64,000 nucleotides of DNA from Lachnospiraceae bacterium (GCA_017450485.1 JAFSTN010000019.1:1-64000), one strand, 5' to 3'. Numbered from the stretch's first letter, positions 24,201-35,253 are shown. A program made the numbers and translations. Notes: generated by a model not told the origin, from the letters alone.

Positions 24201-25513
24201 TGACAGAAGATCCAAACGCAGGTGAGGAGGAGATCCGCAGGATCATGTCCGAGATAGAGGCTTCCGTAGCGGATATGGATGTAGACTTCAAGCTCGAGAC
24301 ACTATCCTCCGATATGGATCAGCTCACGGGAGGATCCGGACTGTCGATCAACGTATACGGTCAGGACATCGATACTCTCAAGGATATCACTCACGATATC
24401 TGCGACATGGTCGAATCCATCGACGGTTATACAAACGTATCCAACGGCGAAGAAGATGCCGATAAGGTGCTGCACCTGAGCATAGACAAAAATACGGCTA
24501 TGAGTCTGGGGCTCAACGTCGTCCAGATCTATCAGGACATCAATGCAAAGCTGACCCATGAGAAAAGCGCCGTCACGATCACCATCGACGGCATCGACAT
24601 GGATATAGTGGTAGTCAACGACCTCGACCCGCTGACCTACGAGAACATCCTGGACTATGAATTCGATGTCCAGAAGACGGACGAGGATTACGATACGGTC
24701 ACCGAGACACATAAACTGCGTGAATTTGCGAAAATAGAAGTCAACGACAGCTTAAGTACCATAGACCGCAAGAACCAGTCCAGATATATGACTGTCACGG
24801 CTGAGGTAGAGGAAGGCTACAACCTCACACTTCTGACCAGACAGCTGAAGCCCAAACTCGACTCCTACACGCCCCCTCAGGGATATTCTATAGAGATGGG
24901 CGGCGAGTACGATACTGTCATCCAGATGCTTAAACAGATGGCTCTGGTCCTAGCATTGGGACTACTGCTCGTGTATATGGTCATGGTCGCCCAATTCCAG
25001 AGTTTCCTAAGCCCGTTCATAGTGCTGTTCACTATCCCGCTTGCCTTTACCGGCGGTTTCCTGGCTCTGTGGATCACACGCGAGAACCTCTCGGTTATCA
25101 GTATCATGGGTATCATCGTTCTGATGGGTACGGTCGTAAATAACGGTATCGTGTTTGTGGATTATGTAAACCAATTGAGAAAAGAAGGGCTCGACAGGCA
25201 TACCGCCCTGATCGCTACGGGTAAAGCACGTATGCGTCCTATCCTGATGACCGCGCTTACCACCATACTCGCCGAATCAAACCTGATCATAGGCGATGAT
25301 ATGGGGGCTCAGCTGGGACGAGGCATGGCTCTCGTCATAGCCGGCGGTCTGGCATACGCTACACTAATGACGCTTTTCGTTATACCTGTTATGTATGACA
25401 TTTTCTTCAAAAAACAGCCCGTTGACGTAGATACGGGCAGCGATGATCTCGATGACATCCCCAACGATGCCGAAGAATATATGAATCAGGCGGAGCCTGT
25501 CAGTCTCTCCTGA
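21263..25513 (+). CDS. RND-family efflux transporter with a large coiled-coil insertion
   Basis: A 1416-residue membrane transporter of the AcrB/HAE type. After the first TM segment comes the typical [15 protein letters not shown] and TTYPGAS start of the porter domain. Residues about 210-555 are a long Gln/Glu/Ser-rich coiled coil absent from AcrB, then the porter domain and TM2-6 resume. The proton-relay TM4 motif is [11 protein letters not shown] (first Asp kept). A second half repeats the layout ([31 protein letters not shown]). The ATG at 21263 is chosen from promoter geometry. It is likely a drug or lipid exporter of a monoderm cell. The 3' end overlaps the convergent ugd gene by 14 bases. 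Confidence 0.88.
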   Translation: MSKFSVKKPFTVLVGVIVAIVLGVVSMTKMQLDLLPEISLPYLLVITTYPGASSEKIEAEICEPMESSLGTITGIKNIYSISNENYGMVQLEFTDDTDLDSAMVKVSSALNTLQPYLPDDAGVPSIIELSTDMAASVYLAVSMDGMEMDELSQFIRDDVTPYYEKQAGVASVSTLGLVDKTIQVELNPAKVDKLNDKILATVDDTFASAVEQLEKAEQQLHDSEDTIKDNKAKLAESQQELNDSKQDLIDGQNELNDSKSELDKNKSDLANSRADLEKGETELNDKKAEANRQMADLSFQLDQASAQVATLKTQLTQAEAQLPQLKSGLNQINSGLEQINGALDAIQAAETNGTTIASLESNMTNTQAALENEIAKSDDEQNADLIKQYQDALEQLGKLKALMEKKDEFQSQKSQLESQKTGLATQVTTTEATISALKSAIDEAQGQVESGYTELERSKLEAAESIGSADAQLQIGKTQLESAQAQLDSAKDQLESAQEQIDTGWDQIADGQEQIDEGWKSIADGEEQLQDGWDDYNDAVKSYEKQKAEAQHNANANQLLTLEALTGLIYAQNFEMPAGYIDDKLDNSWLVKIGQNYEEVSELENIVLTNINKVGDVKLGDVADITVIDNSEDSYVRLGNQPAVILSIFKTSTAGTNDVSKTITRASDELISMHPGVNVTTLVDMGDYIDLIVKSILQSMAIGAALAIVILALFLKDFKPTLVVAISIPVSVLTALVCMYFSHISLNMLSLSGLALGIGMLVDNSIVVIENIYRLRNRGIEAPRAAVQGARQVAGAITASTLTTVCVFLPMIFTSGLVNDLLTPMCLTIVFCLMASLLIALTVVPAAGSTLLRSSKQKEHKLFDKVMGWYGKALEFCLAHKYVPILTALSLLVLSGLLVFRMGIVVIPDMTMNQLQATIEYSEETTREEAYDQTDAVIDRLLAIDGIGSIGVLAGGDETLMVSQAAENPDNFRTMSFMMMTEDPNAGEEEIRRIMSEIEASVADMDVDFKLETLSSDMDQLTGGSGLSINVYGQDIDTLKDITHDICDMVESIDGYTNVSNGEEDADKVLHLSIDKNTAMSLGLNVVQIYQDINAKLTHEKSAVTITIDGIDMDIVVVNDLDPLTYENILDYEFDVQKTDEDYDTVTETHKLREFAKIEVNDSLSTIDRKNQSRYMTVTAEVEEGYNLTLLTRQLKPKLDSYTPPQGYSIEMGGEYDTVIQMLKQMALVLALGLLLVYMVMVAQFQSFLSPFIVLFTIPLAFTGGFLALWITRENLSVISIMGIIVLMGTVVNNGIVFVDYVNQLRKEGLDRHTALIATGKARMRPILMTALTTILAESNLIIGDDMGAQLGRGMALVIAGGLAYATLMTLFVIPVMYDIFFKKQPVDVDTGSDDLDDIPNDAEEYMNQAEPVSLS

Positions 25514-26747
25514 AGATATCTCTGGTATAAACCTTATCCTGTACATCATCCAGCACAGCCTCATATCTGTTGGCTATGATGGCATCACACTCTGACTTGA
25601 ACTTCTCCAGATCATTTACCACCAGACTGCCGAAGAACGTGCTCCCGTCCTCGAGAGTCGGCTCATATATGATGACCGATGCGCCTTTTGCCTTGATACG
25701 CTTCATGATGCCCTGGATCGAGGACTGGCGGAAGTTATCAGAGCCGGACTTCATGGTAAGTCTGTATACTCCGACCTTGACCGCCTTCTCCTTGGCGCTG
25801 TTATATACTTCACTCTCCTCATAGTAGCCCGCCGTATGCAGCACCCTGTCTGCGATGAAATCCTTACGGGTGCGGTTGGCGTTGACTATGGCTTCTATGA
25901 GATTCTCCGGTACGTCGGAATAGTTGGCGAGCAGCTGCTTGGTATCCTTGGGCAGGCAGTATCCGCCGTATCCGAAGCTCGGATTGTTGTAATGGGTTCC
26001 GATCCTGGGGTCTAAACATACTCCCTCTATGATCGACTTCGTATCCAGTCCCTTTACCTCCGCATAGGTATCCAGCTCGTTGAAATAGCTGACACGCAGG
26101 GCCAGATATGTATTGGCAAAAAGCTTGACCGCTTCGGCCTCGGTAGTGCCCATAATAAGTATGTCTATGCCGTCCTTGATCGCCCCCTCTTCGAGCAGAT
26201 GAGCGAACTCTTCCGCACGCGCCTTAAGCTCCGGATCACCCAGATCTGTACCGACGATGATACGTGACGGGTAGAGATTGTCATACAGCGCCTTGCCTTC
26301 GCGCAGGAACTCCGGTGAAAAAATGATATTCTTCGTACCGAACTTCTGTCTGACGGACTCCGTATAACCTACGGGGATCGTGGACTTGATGACCATGACG
26401 GCATTGGGATTGACCTCCAGCACAAGCTTGATTACTGCTTCCACAGCCGATGTATCAAAGAAGTTCTTCTGGGGATCGTAATTAGTCGGAGCCGCGATCA
26501 CAACGAAATCGGCATCCTTATATGCCCCGGCTCCGTCCAGCGTAGCTGTCAGATCCAGTTCATGACCTGCCAGGTATTCTTCTATCTCTTTATCTACGAT
26601 CGGTGACTTACGGTTATTGATCATCTCGACCTTTTCCGGTATTATGTCAACCGCATATACCTTGTGGTGCTGGGCCATGAGTATCGCATTCGATAATCCC
26701 ACATATCCTGTTCCTGCTATGGCTATTGTTTTCCGGTCCTGTGACAT
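25500..26747 (-). CDS. ugd: UDP-glucose 6-dehydrogenase (nucleotide sugar dehydrogenase)
   Basis: A 415-residue cytosolic enzyme oxidising UDP-glucose to UDP-glucuronate with NAD+. It has an N-terminal Rossmann motif [11 protein letters not shown], the strand PEFLREG, the catalytic Cys in [14 protein letters not shown], and a C-terminal UDP-binding domain. A strong Shine-Dalgarno GAGGAGAA precedes the ATG. UDP-glucuronate feeds exopolysaccharide or cell-wall glycan synthesis. It lies 35 bases downstream of the alpha-galactosidase, at the end of the priA-led run of genes, and its 3' end overlaps that of the convergent RND gene. Confidence 0.92.
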   Translation of the reverse strand: MSQDRKTIAIAGTGYVGLSNAILMAQHHKVYAVDIIPEKVEMINNRKSPIVDKEIEEYLAGHELDLTATLDGAGAYKDADFVVIAAPTNYDPQKNFFDTSAVEAVIKLVLEVNPNAVMVIKSTIPVGYTESVRQKFGTKNIIFSPEFLREGKALYDNLYPSRIIVGTDLGDPELKARAEEFAHLLEEGAIKDGIDILIMGTTEAEAVKLFANTYLALRVSYFNELDTYAEVKGLDTKSIIEGVCLDPRIGTHYNNPSFGYGGYCLPKDTKQLLANYSDVPENLIEAIVNANRTRKDFIADRVLHTAGYYEESEVYNSAKEKAVKVGVYRLTMKSGSDNFRQSSIQGIMKRIKAKGASVIIYEPTLEDGSTFFGSLVVNDLEKFKSECDAIIANRYEAVLDDVQDKVYTRDIFRRD

Positions 26748-26782
26748 ATCTTCTCCTCGTTTATCCTGTCGGGGCTCTATCT

Positions 26783-29014
26783 TTATACTGCCTGTATGCT
26801 CATCAGCCTGCCCTTGAAATCACCCCATCCCCAGGGATTGAGTATCAGCAGACCGGCATTCATCAACACTTCTCCGCTGTATGTACGCCCGGGGTCATTG
26901 CCCACGGCTGCCTGATCTTCCTCATCTACATATGTTATGCGGTATTTCTTCTGCGGATCAAGTCCTTTAAGCCTGATCCTGCGCGAATGGTAATTGATCC
27001 TGTTCAATACCTGTATATAAGTCATGAGTGCTTCTGTCTTATCCTTGGATACGACCATATAGCAATCGAACTCATGATTATCATAATACGATGCTATACG
27101 ATAATAGTCACCCATGCGCACTATATCGTTATATTTATGATACATTTCCACCTGTGCGGGGATCATGTTGCGGTCCTCTTCGGGGATACGTGTCACATCC
27201 AGCTCATATCCGAATGTGCCGGCCAGAGCCACATATCCTCTCGTTCTGAAAGGCGTAGTCCTGCCGAGCGCATGATTCGGGCAGTCGCTCACGTGTGCGC
27301 CCATGGTGGAAAGCGGGTATACCAGCGATGTACCCTCCTGAATGGATAATCTCTCGATCGCATCGGTATCGTCGGAGCACCATATCTGCGGGCTGTAATA
27401 CAGCATACCGGCATCGAAGCGGGCTCCGCCGCCGGAACAGTTCTCCAGAAGCAGCTCCGGGAACTCCGTGATCAGGCGTTCCTGAAGTTCATATACTCCC
27501 AGCATATAACGATGGAAGAACTCTCCCATCCGCTCTGCGGGCAGGGACGCACTGCCGATATCGGTCAGCTGTCTGTTCATATCCCATTTCACGTACTCGA
27601 TATTTGCGCTGTGAAGAATCGTGCTCACCTGGTTGTAGGTGTAATCCACCACTTCCGGTCTGGTCAGATCAAGTACATATTGATTACGCGATCTCGCAGG
27701 TTCTCTGCCCTGTATCGCTATAGCCCAGTCGGGATGTGCTCTGTAGAGGTCCGAATCCGGAGATATCATCTCGGGCTCGAACCAGATACCGAACTTCATG
27801 CCACGCTTGTTCACCTCATCCACCAGGTACTTAAGGCCGCCCTTCAGCTTGGATTCATTGACGATCCAGTCTCCCAGAGAAGTATTATCATCCTCCCTGT
27901 AACCGAACCATCCGTCGTCCATGACCAGCATCTCTATGCCGAGCTTAGAAGCCTGATCGGCGATGGCTATCAGCTTGTCTGTATCGAAGTTGAAATACGT
28001 AGCCTCCCAGTTATTGATGAGTATCGGGCGCTTGCGATCCTTATACGGGCTTCTGATCAGATGCTGTCTGTACAGATCATGGAAAGCTCTGGTCATTCCT
28101 CCCAATCCCTCCGATGAGTGAACCATCACAACCTCGGGAGCATGGAACTCTTCGCCACTCTTCAACAGCCAGGAGAAGTCCACGGGATTTATCCCCATCA
28201 GAACACGCAGCGAATCAAACTGGTTTACATAACACTCCGCAAGAAAATTGCCCGAGTATACAAATGAGAATCCGTATACCTCGCCTCTGTCCTGATTCGC
28301 ATCATGCTCGAGCACAGCCATAAACGGATGATCCTGATGGCTGGACTCACCTCTGACGGAATTAAGGCCCTGGAAACCGGTTGTGAGAGGGCGTCTGTTG
28401 ATGCGGCGCTCTCTTGCCCATGATCCGTGCAGGGTGATCAGGTCGTAATCCTCATTATCCATATCGATCGCAGCGCTTAAGACTCTGGTCAGATAAATAT
28501 CATCACAGCCGTTATTTATCACCTTTACGGAACGGGCGATCGCCTCCGTGTCTTCAAATACCGTATAGTACAGGATCACATCCAGTTTCAGATCCTTGTC
28601 GGTGCATTTGATCATCAGTGTCGAGCATACGCCGTTCTCGCCGAACGTGGCAGGCAGTCCCGGTATAGCCGGCTTCCCCGCAGCTATTTCATGAGATACG
28701 TATCTTAACTGAAGCGCGGTATTTCCGCCCTTTGTCCTGACGGATATCGCATCATCCCTGAAGTCCCCGACTCCGTGTGTCGGATATTCCATCGGAAAAG
28801 TATCCAGGAATGATGTCCTGTCTCTCCCGTTTTTCGACGGTACAAAAGGCCCCTCGCCTGTTCTCATGAGATAACCCACGTTCGCATCATCTATACGGGG
28901 CCCGTAATATGCGTGACCTATGAAACCCTCCTCATCCACTATGCCGATCACATATGTGGATGCTTTGGTGTCAAGCTTGAATAATCTTTCTTTTTCGTAA
29001 AAAACAATTCCCAT
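26783..29014 (-). CDS. Alpha-galactosidase, glycoside hydrolase family 36
   Basis: A 743-residue cytosolic enzyme hydrolysing terminal alpha-galactosides (melibiose, raffinose type). The N-terminal beta-supersandwich is followed by the (beta/alpha)8 barrel with [18 protein letters not shown], the nucleophile Asp in YVKWDMNR, and the acid/base region [15 protein letters not shown] with [11 protein letters not shown]. The length fits family GH36 of Firmicutes. No signal peptide, so substrates must be imported. It is 15 bases downstream of the LacI-type GGDEF gene, so the two are probably translated from one message. No sugar transporter is nearby. Confidence 0.92.
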   Translation of the reverse strand: MGIVFYEKERLFKLDTKASTYVIGIVDEEGFIGHAYYGPRIDDANVGYLMRTGEGPFVPSKNGRDRTSFLDTFPMEYPTHGVGDFRDDAISVRTKGGNTALQLRYVSHEIAAGKPAIPGLPATFGENGVCSTLMIKCTDKDLKLDVILYYTVFEDTEAIARSVKVINNGCDDIYLTRVLSAAIDMDNEDYDLITLHGSWARERRINRRPLTTGFQGLNSVRGESSHQDHPFMAVLEHDANQDRGEVYGFSFVYSGNFLAECYVNQFDSLRVLMGINPVDFSWLLKSGEEFHAPEVVMVHSSEGLGGMTRAFHDLYRQHLIRSPYKDRKRPILINNWEATYFNFDTDKLIAIADQASKLGIEMLVMDDGWFGYREDDNTSLGDWIVNESKLKGGLKYLVDEVNKRGMKFGIWFEPEMISPDSDLYRAHPDWAIAIQGREPARSRNQYVLDLTRPEVVDYTYNQVSTILHSANIEYVKWDMNRQLTDIGSASLPAERMGEFFHRYMLGVYELQERLITEFPELLLENCSGGGARFDAGMLYYSPQIWCSDDTDAIERLSIQEGTSLVYPLSTMGAHVSDCPNHALGRTTPFRTRGYVALAGTFGYELDVTRIPEEDRNMIPAQVEMYHKYNDIVRMGDYYRIASYYDNHEFDCYMVVSKDKTEALMTYIQVLNRINYHSRRIRLKGLDPQKKYRITYVDEEDQAAVGNDPGRTYSGEVLMNAGLLILNPWGWGDFKGRLMSIQAV

Positions 29015-29029
29015 AATCTGCTCCTATGA

Positions 29030-31294
29030 TCAGTCTTTGGCTATCTTCTTGCTTCTCTTCTGCTTCTCTCTGTAGAGGTCCTCATCGGCCAGTGTCAATG
29101 CTTCCTCCAGCTTCATGTCCGGCTCCTCGATCCTGTATATACCGACCGATGCGGTAATATTATAAGGCTTATCGCTGGAACGGTTAAAATCATCAAAGCT
29201 CTCCCGGAACTTTTTCTTGATGCTCTCCGGCCCCTCCGTTCCGCGGACTATACATGCGAATTCATCTCCGCCGATCCTTCCGATGACTCCGTCCTCATCT
29301 CCCAAAGCTTCATGCAGAGTTTCGGCTATCTTGATCAGAGCAAAATCACCATCGTCATGCCCATAGCGGTCGTTCACAATCTTCAGGTTGTCCATATCGA
29401 CATACATTACCAGATAATGAGCATCGTCCTTCAATGTCTCGGAAAGGAATTCTTCCGCAGCTTCGTAGAATCCGCGTCTGTTATATATTCCCGTCATCTG
29501 GTCAATTCTGGAGAGACTATCTAAAAAGATATTGTTACGCTTCAGGACATCATTGGTCTGCTCAAGCTGGTCCATTATCTCCTGGGCACGGGACAGCACA
29601 TGCAGCATCCTGTATGCGGCAGACAGCTGATTGACCAGTATCTCGCCGTTGTCAAGGATCTGATCGCTGACATCACACAGAATATATCCGTATACCTCAT
29701 CCGTGGAATACAGCGGAAGCATGGTCATGCTGAATCTGTCATCACCCATATAATCATTACAATACAGGTCATATATGGATGTCTTCTGATTTGAGGCGGT
29801 TATATTTCTAACCTCTCCGTCCTTCATCACGGCCTTCAGATAGAAGTACTCCGGCATATCCATCTTCTCCCCATCGAGATGAACGACCGGTTTCTCCAGC
29901 ATATACAGATATGCGTTACGTATGCCCATATACGGAAGATTCTTTAACGGGATCGAGTAGTTCTGATCATAGCCGTTCTCAAACTGCATGATATCCCGGG
30001 CTACCATTTTAATGGAAAAATCCATGGACTGGTTGGTCTCAACGATATCCCTGATGGTCTCCTGCTGTTTGAAGATAAGCATCCTGAAGAGATCGCTGTA
30101 AGCCTGACGGACCTCCCGGCGGTCCTGTCTGCGCTCCTCTCCGGCCGATATCCTGGTATATATCTCGTCCATCACATCCAAAAGAGTCTCCATATCCGCG
30201 TACATGAGTATTCCGGTATCGAGCGCTTCCCTGAAATCTTCTTTAAGCTGTTCATGGATGGAAACATCCTTTTCACGGGCTGCCATCAGTGACATGCAGT
30301 CACGGATGACCTTTTTATAAGCTTTATACTCTATTCCCCTGGCACCCTGCAGACGATAGAATACCTTATTGTACAGAGCCTTGATCCTGTCGGTGTCCAT
30401 ATCCTCCAGATCGAAGTGTTCAACCTCGGACCCGAAGGAATCTCTTCTGACCAGCATGGTGTCAAGCGATCTGCTGGGAGTTTTGCGGCCTCTGATCAGG
30501 TTGAGGGCCATATCGAAGGCCTGTCTCGACAGTTCCATCGGATCAGCCCATATGCTGGACAGCGACGGTCTCATCTGACCGGCTACACGGGAATTGTCGT
30601 AACCGAGTACATATATATCCCTGCCGGGAACAAGCTCTCTCTCCTCGAGGACATCATACATAGCCACTGCACTCTCATCATTAACGCAGAAGATCACTTC
30701 CACTCCGGGGTTATTGTCGAGCAGCTCCCTGCACGCATCATGACAATGCCTGGTCAGGTCACCCTCCGTATAATTCTTCTCGGTAAAAGTAATACGCCGC
30801 TTGGCCAGCGTCTGAACCAGCGCTTCCTTACGCTCCACGCAGTCCGTGTTGGACATGGGGCCGCCCAGCATCGCAAATTTAGTACATTCCCTTACATCTA
30901 TCAGATATTCGACACCTGCTTCGATACCCTTGAAATTGTCGTAGCATATGCATGATTTACCGGGCTGTTTGCTGGCTATCAGTACACTGGGGATCTCATC
31001 ATACAGATGCACGAACTCCGCTATTTTCTCACGACTCGAATAATTGCCTATACAATCGGCGGCTATGACCACGGCATCGACATTATCCTCGATGACCAAA
31101 CTATAGAGTGTATTATACTGATACTCATATCTCGTCTCGGCAGACTGCGGTCTGTCCATAAACTTGCCGGGGAGAAAAACCAGATTGACATTCTCCTCCT
31201 CCGCACGCTGCAAGGCTCCCATCTCGATCTCCTTGCAATAATAGTCGCCAAGCTCATGGATCAGATACGCTATTACGTATTTGCCATTCTTCAT
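29030..31294 (-). CDS. Diguanylate cyclase with LacI-type sugar-binding sensor domain
   Basis: A 754-residue cytoplasmic protein. Residues 1-285 are a periplasmic-binding-protein fold of LacI regulators (VVIAADCIG, SVLIASKQPGKSCICYDNFKGIEAGVEYL, VFCVND, VLGYDNSRVA) without the DNA-binding HTH. Residues about 300-590 are helical with a GAF-like segment, and residues 595-750 are a GGDEF domain with intact RIGGDEF (near 674); no RxxD I-site is seen. It should make c-di-GMP when a sugar or nucleoside binds. Its position directly before an alpha-galactosidase suggests a galactoside ligand, but that is inference. It is only 3 bases after rsgA. Confidence 0.88.
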   Translation of the reverse strand: MKNGKYVIAYLIHELGDYYCKEIEMGALQRAEEENVNLVFLPGKFMDRPQSAETRYEYQYNTLYSLVIEDNVDAVVIAADCIGNYSSREKIAEFVHLYDEIPSVLIASKQPGKSCICYDNFKGIEAGVEYLIDVRECTKFAMLGGPMSNTDCVERKEALVQTLAKRRITFTEKNYTEGDLTRHCHDACRELLDNNPGVEVIFCVNDESAVAMYDVLEERELVPGRDIYVLGYDNSRVAGQMRPSLSSIWADPMELSRQAFDMALNLIRGRKTPSRSLDTMLVRRDSFGSEVEHFDLEDMDTDRIKALYNKVFYRLQGARGIEYKAYKKVIRDCMSLMAAREKDVSIHEQLKEDFREALDTGILMYADMETLLDVMDEIYTRISAGEERRQDRREVRQAYSDLFRMLIFKQQETIRDIVETNQSMDFSIKMVARDIMQFENGYDQNYSIPLKNLPYMGIRNAYLYMLEKPVVHLDGEKMDMPEYFYLKAVMKDGEVRNITASNQKTSIYDLYCNDYMGDDRFSMTMLPLYSTDEVYGYILCDVSDQILDNGEILVNQLSAAYRMLHVLSRAQEIMDQLEQTNDVLKRNNIFLDSLSRIDQMTGIYNRRGFYEAAEEFLSETLKDDAHYLVMYVDMDNLKIVNDRYGHDDGDFALIKIAETLHEALGDEDGVIGRIGGDEFACIVRGTEGPESIKKKFRESFDDFNRSSDKPYNITASVGIYRIEEPDMKLEEALTLADEDLYREKQKRSKKIAKD

Positions 31295-31297
31295 ATC

Positions 31298-32182
31298 TCA
31301 GTATCTCCTGATTCGCTTAAGTTCCTCATAGAAACGTTTATAACGGTTATAGCGGAGCCGGGATATATCTCCTGACCGTGCAGCCTCCGCCACGCGGCAT
31401 CCGGGCTCGTGTGTGTGCGAGCAACCGGAAAATCTGCATTCCGATGCGAAGTCAGCAAACTCGGGGTACATATCACCGAGTTCCTCAGGCAGCATCGAAT
31501 CAATGCTGTAAGAGGTGAAGCCCGGTGTATCCACTATGAAACTCGTTTCGTCTATGACCAGAATCTCGGCATGTCTGGTGGTATGACGGCCTCGTCCGAG
31601 CTTATCGGATATAACGCCTGTTTTCATATCCGCATCGGGACATATCCTATTAATAAAAGACGACTTGCCGGCCCCACTTGGTCCAGCTATCGCGGTAGTG
31701 TGCCCGATCAAAGCCTGCCTGAGTCCATCTATACCCTCGCCCGTTCTGACACACACTTCATAGACCGGATATCCGGCCTGCTCAAATCCCTCTCTCTCGC
31801 TTACCAGATCCTGTGCATCGTCATACTCCAGATCGGCCTTGTTGAAAACGATGATCGAATCTATACCCGTTTTCTCCATAGTAATCAGGAGTCTGTCGAT
31901 CAGTCCCATATCCGGCTTGGGATCATTACGTGCGAAGAAAATGAGAGCCCGGTCCACATTGGCCAAAGCCGGACGGATCAGGCTGTTAGTACGGGGCAGG
32001 ATATCCTCGATGCTGCCCTCGCGAGCTTCTGTATCGGTAACGCTGATATCAACGTTGTCTCCTACGAGCGGAGTGATCCCACGGCTGCGGAATACACCTC
32101 TGGCCTTGCATTCATACAGACATGAATCCTCGCAGAAAACATAATAGAAACCGGCTATACCCTTAATGATCTTACCCTGCAT
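31298..32182 (-). CDS. rsgA: Small ribosomal subunit biogenesis GTPase RsgA
   Basis: A 294-residue circularly permuted GTPase acting in late 30S maturation. It has an N-terminal OB fold, the G4 motif FNKAD, the G1 GPSGAGKSSFINRI after it (as in permuted GTPases), DTPGF, and a C-terminal zinc region with CRFSGCSHTHEPGCRV. In Bacillus subtilis the orthologue CpgA is phosphorylated by PrkC, whose gene lies directly upstream here, 5 bases away. Its function is supported by synteny with stp and prkC. Confidence 0.95.
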   Translation of the reverse strand: MQGKIIKGIAGFYYVFCEDSCLYECKARGVFRSRGITPLVGDNVDISVTDTEAREGSIEDILPRTNSLIRPALANVDRALIFFARNDPKPDMGLIDRLLITMEKTGIDSIIVFNKADLEYDDAQDLVSEREGFEQAGYPVYEVCVRTGEGIDGLRQALIGHTTAIAGPSGAGKSSFINRICPDADMKTGVISDKLGRGRHTTRHAEILVIDETSFIVDTPGFTSYSIDSMLPEELGDMYPEFADFASECRFSGCSHTHEPGCRVAEAARSGDISRLRYNRYKRFYEELKRIRRY

Positions 32183-32187
32183 AGGTG

Positions 32188-34503
32188 TTACTCTGCCTCA
32201 AAAGTAAGCTCTCTGGTAACCGTTTTCTCATAATTCTGAGCCGGTGTCGTCGTAGTCTCGCCGGTCTCGGGATCAGTCACGGTCACTTCCTCCGTGCTGA
32301 CTGTGAATATAAATGTAACCGTACCCGTGGATGCATTGATGCCGGTATAGTTGACATCCAGCGGGAATGAAGTCGTAGTAGTGCTGAGCAGTGATGTTCC
32401 GTCCGCTGTCGTGATCATGACCTGCACGAACATTCCGCTCTGATAGTCCGGATCCTCGGTGGGAGCCGTAATGGACCCTGAGTACTTATAGGTGGCTGAT
32501 TTCGGCCCTATGCTGACACGCAGGTCAACAGTAGTCCCGGGATCCACGAATGAACCTGCGGTCACAGACTGATAACATACGTTACCTAATAATGAAGGAT
32601 CGTCGTTATTCGTCTCGGATATACTGCCCATCGTCAGACCGGCCTCTGTAAGTATGGCCATAGCGTCCATTTCGGATTTGCCGATAACACTGGGCACACT
32701 GATCTTATCCGACGCGGTTCCTCCGGAAGAAACAGTGATCATAATGGTACTGCCGGGCGGCGCATATGTATCACCCTCGGGTGACTGGCTGATGACATTG
32801 CCCTTTTCCACCGTGGCACTCTCAGCCTGCAGGATCGATACCTGGAAGCCGTGCTGCTCGAGATTGGAACGGGCTTCTGCCTGAGAGAGCCCCGTAACTA
32901 TAGGAACAAGCACTCCGTCGGTACTCTGGGCAACGGTCAGTACGACCGTATCTCCCTCTGCCAGCTCCGTACCTGTCGGAACACTGGCGGATATGACAGT
33001 GCCTTCCTCATACTGAAGGCTGGTCTCATACTCTATCTGAGGCGTCAGGCCGAGATCTATGAGCATCTTCTTCGCATCATCGAGCTTCGCGCCTACGATG
33101 CCGTCAGGCATAGTGATAGCGGTTTCGGCGGTCTCCTCGGTTCCATCTTCGCCCAGCCCCGATCCACCTATGAATCCGGTCACGCGTCCGAGTATCAGAA
33201 GTACGACCAAACCGACGATCACGGCACCTACCACGACCAGTATAGTGGTGAGCCTGTCTCCTACACCTTCATCTTCGTCATCATCTTCATCATCATCTTC
33301 ATAAGGATCGTCGTCATACTTTTCGGCTTCATACCGGCGGCGTTTGAATTCTTCCTTTTCCATCCTGTCTCTGGTCGCATCTCTGGACGTCCTGACAGGT
33401 GTTTTGGATGACTTGGAGCCGGATTTGGACCCGGACTTGGAGCCGGATTTGGATCCGGACTTTGATTTGTTATTGCCGGATTTGGAGGATTTGGAAGAAG
33501 CGGTGCCCTCCTGCTTGCGCTTACGCTCCCTCTCCTCTTTCTCTATATCTTCCTTGAGTGCGATACCACCAACCAGGTCAGCACGCTCGTTAGAGGCATT
33601 CCGGATCTTCTTCACATCATCATCCGTGATATTACGCGTCGCCGCATCTTCATCCGGATCGGTGATCCTGACGAAATCACCCTCGGGATCCACCAGAGAT
33701 TTCTTCAGATCGGCGATCACCTCACCCATGGACTGGTATCTGCGGTCAGGTGACTTCTGACAGCACTTGAGCACGATCTGCTCCACGCTGTACGGTATGT
33801 CATCCGCATAATCCGACGGATAAGGCAAAGCCTCCTGGATATGCTTGATCGCTATCGCCACGGTTGTATCGCCGTTGAAAGGCACGCGTCCGGTGAGCAT
33901 CTCGAACATCGTGATACCGAGGCTGTATATATCGGATCTCTCATCAGAGAAACCGCCTCTGGCCTGCTCGGGAGAAGTATAATGAACGCTGCCCATAACG
34001 TTGGAACTGACGGTATTGTTGGTGGCTGCCTTCGCTATACCGAAGTCGGTCACCTTTACCTTGCCCTCTTTGGAAATGATGGTATTCTGAGGCTTGATAT
34101 CCCTGTGGATAATGTGATTATTATGGGCCGCTTCGATACCGTTGGATATCTGAATGGCTATGCTGACAGCTTCTTTGGCCGAGAGACGTACCTTTTTCTC
34201 AATGTATTTCTTGAGAGTGATGCCCTCGACAAGCTCCATAACGATATAATGTACGCCGCCCTCACTGCCAACATCGTACACGTTGACAATATTAGGGTGC
34301 ATAAGGCCGGCGGCAGCCTGTGCCTCCGTACGGAACTTGTTCACGAAGTTGTTATTCTCCGAAAACTCCTGCTTGAGAACCTTGACTGCTATATTTCTGT
34401 TCAGTTTATGATCTTTTGCCTTGTAGACATCCGACATACCGCCGGTGCCTATCTTCTCGAGGATCTCATATCTGTCCCCGAGCATCATACCGATCTTGAT
34501 CAT
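32188..34503 (-). CDS. prkC: PASTA-domain Ser/Thr protein kinase
   Basis: A 771-residue membrane kinase sensing muropeptides or lipid II. The N-terminal kinase domain (about 10-270) has the Lys in IAVKVLKQEF, HRDIKPQN and DFGIAK. A charged juxtamembrane linker contains four tandem SGSK units and a run of acidic residues, then one TM segment (about 418-440). Outside are three PASTA repeats (GAKLDDAKKMLIDLG, GLSQAEARSNLEQHG, GKSEMDAMAILTEAG) and an Ig-like tail. It is preceded by stp, with 15 bases between. It regulates growth and germination in related bacteria. Confidence 0.95.
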   Translation of the reverse strand: MIKIGMMLGDRYEILEKIGTGGMSDVYKAKDHKLNRNIAVKVLKQEFSENNNFVNKFRTEAQAAAGLMHPNIVNVYDVGSEGGVHYIVMELVEGITLKKYIEKKVRLSAKEAVSIAIQISNGIEAAHNNHIIHRDIKPQNTIISKEGKVKVTDFGIAKAATNNTVSSNVMGSVHYTSPEQARGGFSDERSDIYSLGITMFEMLTGRVPFNGDTTVAIAIKHIQEALPYPSDYADDIPYSVEQIVLKCCQKSPDRRYQSMGEVIADLKKSLVDPEGDFVRITDPDEDAATRNITDDDVKKIRNASNERADLVGGIALKEDIEKEERERKRKQEGTASSKSSKSGNNKSKSGSKSGSKSGSKSGSKSSKTPVRTSRDATRDRMEKEEFKRRRYEAEKYDDDPYEDDDEDDDEDEGVGDRLTTILVVVGAVIVGLVVLLILGRVTGFIGGSGLGEDGTEETAETAITMPDGIVGAKLDDAKKMLIDLGLTPQIEYETSLQYEEGTVISASVPTGTELAEGDTVVLTVAQSTDGVLVPIVTGLSQAEARSNLEQHGFQVSILQAESATVEKGNVISQSPEGDTYAPPGSTIMITVSSGGTASDKISVPSVIGKSEMDAMAILTEAGLTMGSISETNNDDPSLLGNVCYQSVTAGSFVDPGTTVDLRVSIGPKSATYKYSGSITAPTEDPDYQSGMFVQVMITTADGTSLLSTTTTSFPLDVNYTGINASTGTVTFIFTVSTEEVTVTDPETGETTTTPAQNYEKTVTRELTFEAE
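33411..33458. repeat. Four imperfect 12-bp tandem repeats in prkC
   Basis: Units of the form AYTTGGANCCGG repeated four times (33411-33422, 33423-33434, 33435-33446, 33447-33458), alternating between two variants and so giving a 24-bp higher-order period. In the coding direction they encode SGSK units of the juxtamembrane linker. Copy number could vary by slippage. Confidence 0.85.
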
Positions 34504-34518
34504 ACTGCTTCTGTTTCC

Positions 34519-35253
34519 TTACTGCCCGGCAAACGGCTCTATCAGAATCACGGAAATGTTATCCCGCCCTCCGTTCTCGTTCGCCATATCTACAAGTCTG
34601 TGGGCACGCTCTCTGAGTGTTCCCTCAGAATTGATCATATCTCCAATAGTCTCATCATCCACCATATTGGTCATGCCGTCCGAGCACAACATAATGACGT
34701 CGTCCTTCTCGAGACTCACTCTGAACAGATCCACGTCTATATCAGCCATTGCTCCCACGGCTCTGGTTATGATGTTCTTGTCGGGATGATTGCGGGCTTT
34801 GGATCTCTCCAGACCGCCCATCTGAACCATCTCCTCCACGAGAGAATGATCAACGGATACCTGCTGCATCTCATCTGAGCAGATATACGCACGGCTGTCA
34901 CCGACGTTCGCCACCAGCAGGTCATCTCCGAGACAGGTGCACGCCACAACCGTGGTTCCCATACCCTTGCAGCCTTCTCTGGTCTGAGCCTGCCCCCAGA
35001 TAGCGCTGTTCGCAGCCTTGATAGCCGTCTCCAACGCCACCTCGGGTGATACCCCATTCAGGCTCTTCAGCTCATCCTGGATAACCCTGACGCATATCGC
35101 GCTGGCCAGCTCACCGGCATTATGTCCGCCCATGCCATCCGCTACTATATACAGATTAGGCAAAAGGCCCACCGGGCCGTCCGACACAAATACCCTGTCC
35201 TGATTCAATTGTCTACGACGACCTTTATCGGTCACACCGTAGGAATCGATCAT
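34519..35253 (-). CDS. stp: PP2C-type Ser/Thr phosphatase
   Basis: A 244-residue cytosolic phosphatase that reverses PrkC phosphorylation. PP2C metal-binding motifs are seen: TDKGRRRQLNQDRVF, VADGMGGHNAGELAS (metal Asp), NVGDSRAY, and CSDGMTNMV and NGGRDNISVILI at the C-terminus. Its start overlaps the rlmN stop by 4 bases, and it precedes prkC by 15 bases, the standard Firmicute order. Confidence 0.95.
   Translation of the reverse strand: MIDSYGVTDKGRRRQLNQDRVFVSDGPVGLLPNLYIVADGMGGHNAGELASAICVRVIQDELKSLNGVSPEVALETAIKAANSAIWGQAQTREGCKGMGTTVVACTCLGDDLLVANVGDSRAYICSDEMQQVSVDHSLVEEMVQMGGLERSKARNHPDKNIITRAVGAMADIDVDLFRVSLEKDDVIMLCSDGMTNMVDDETIGDMINSEGTLRERAHRLVDMANENGGRDNISVILIEPFAGQ

Noticed and set aside
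33841-34878. Plus-strand open frame of about 345 codons opposite prkC and stp.
   Set aside because: It spans the boundary of two well-supported genes and encodes a His/Asp-rich sequence typical of antisense reading.
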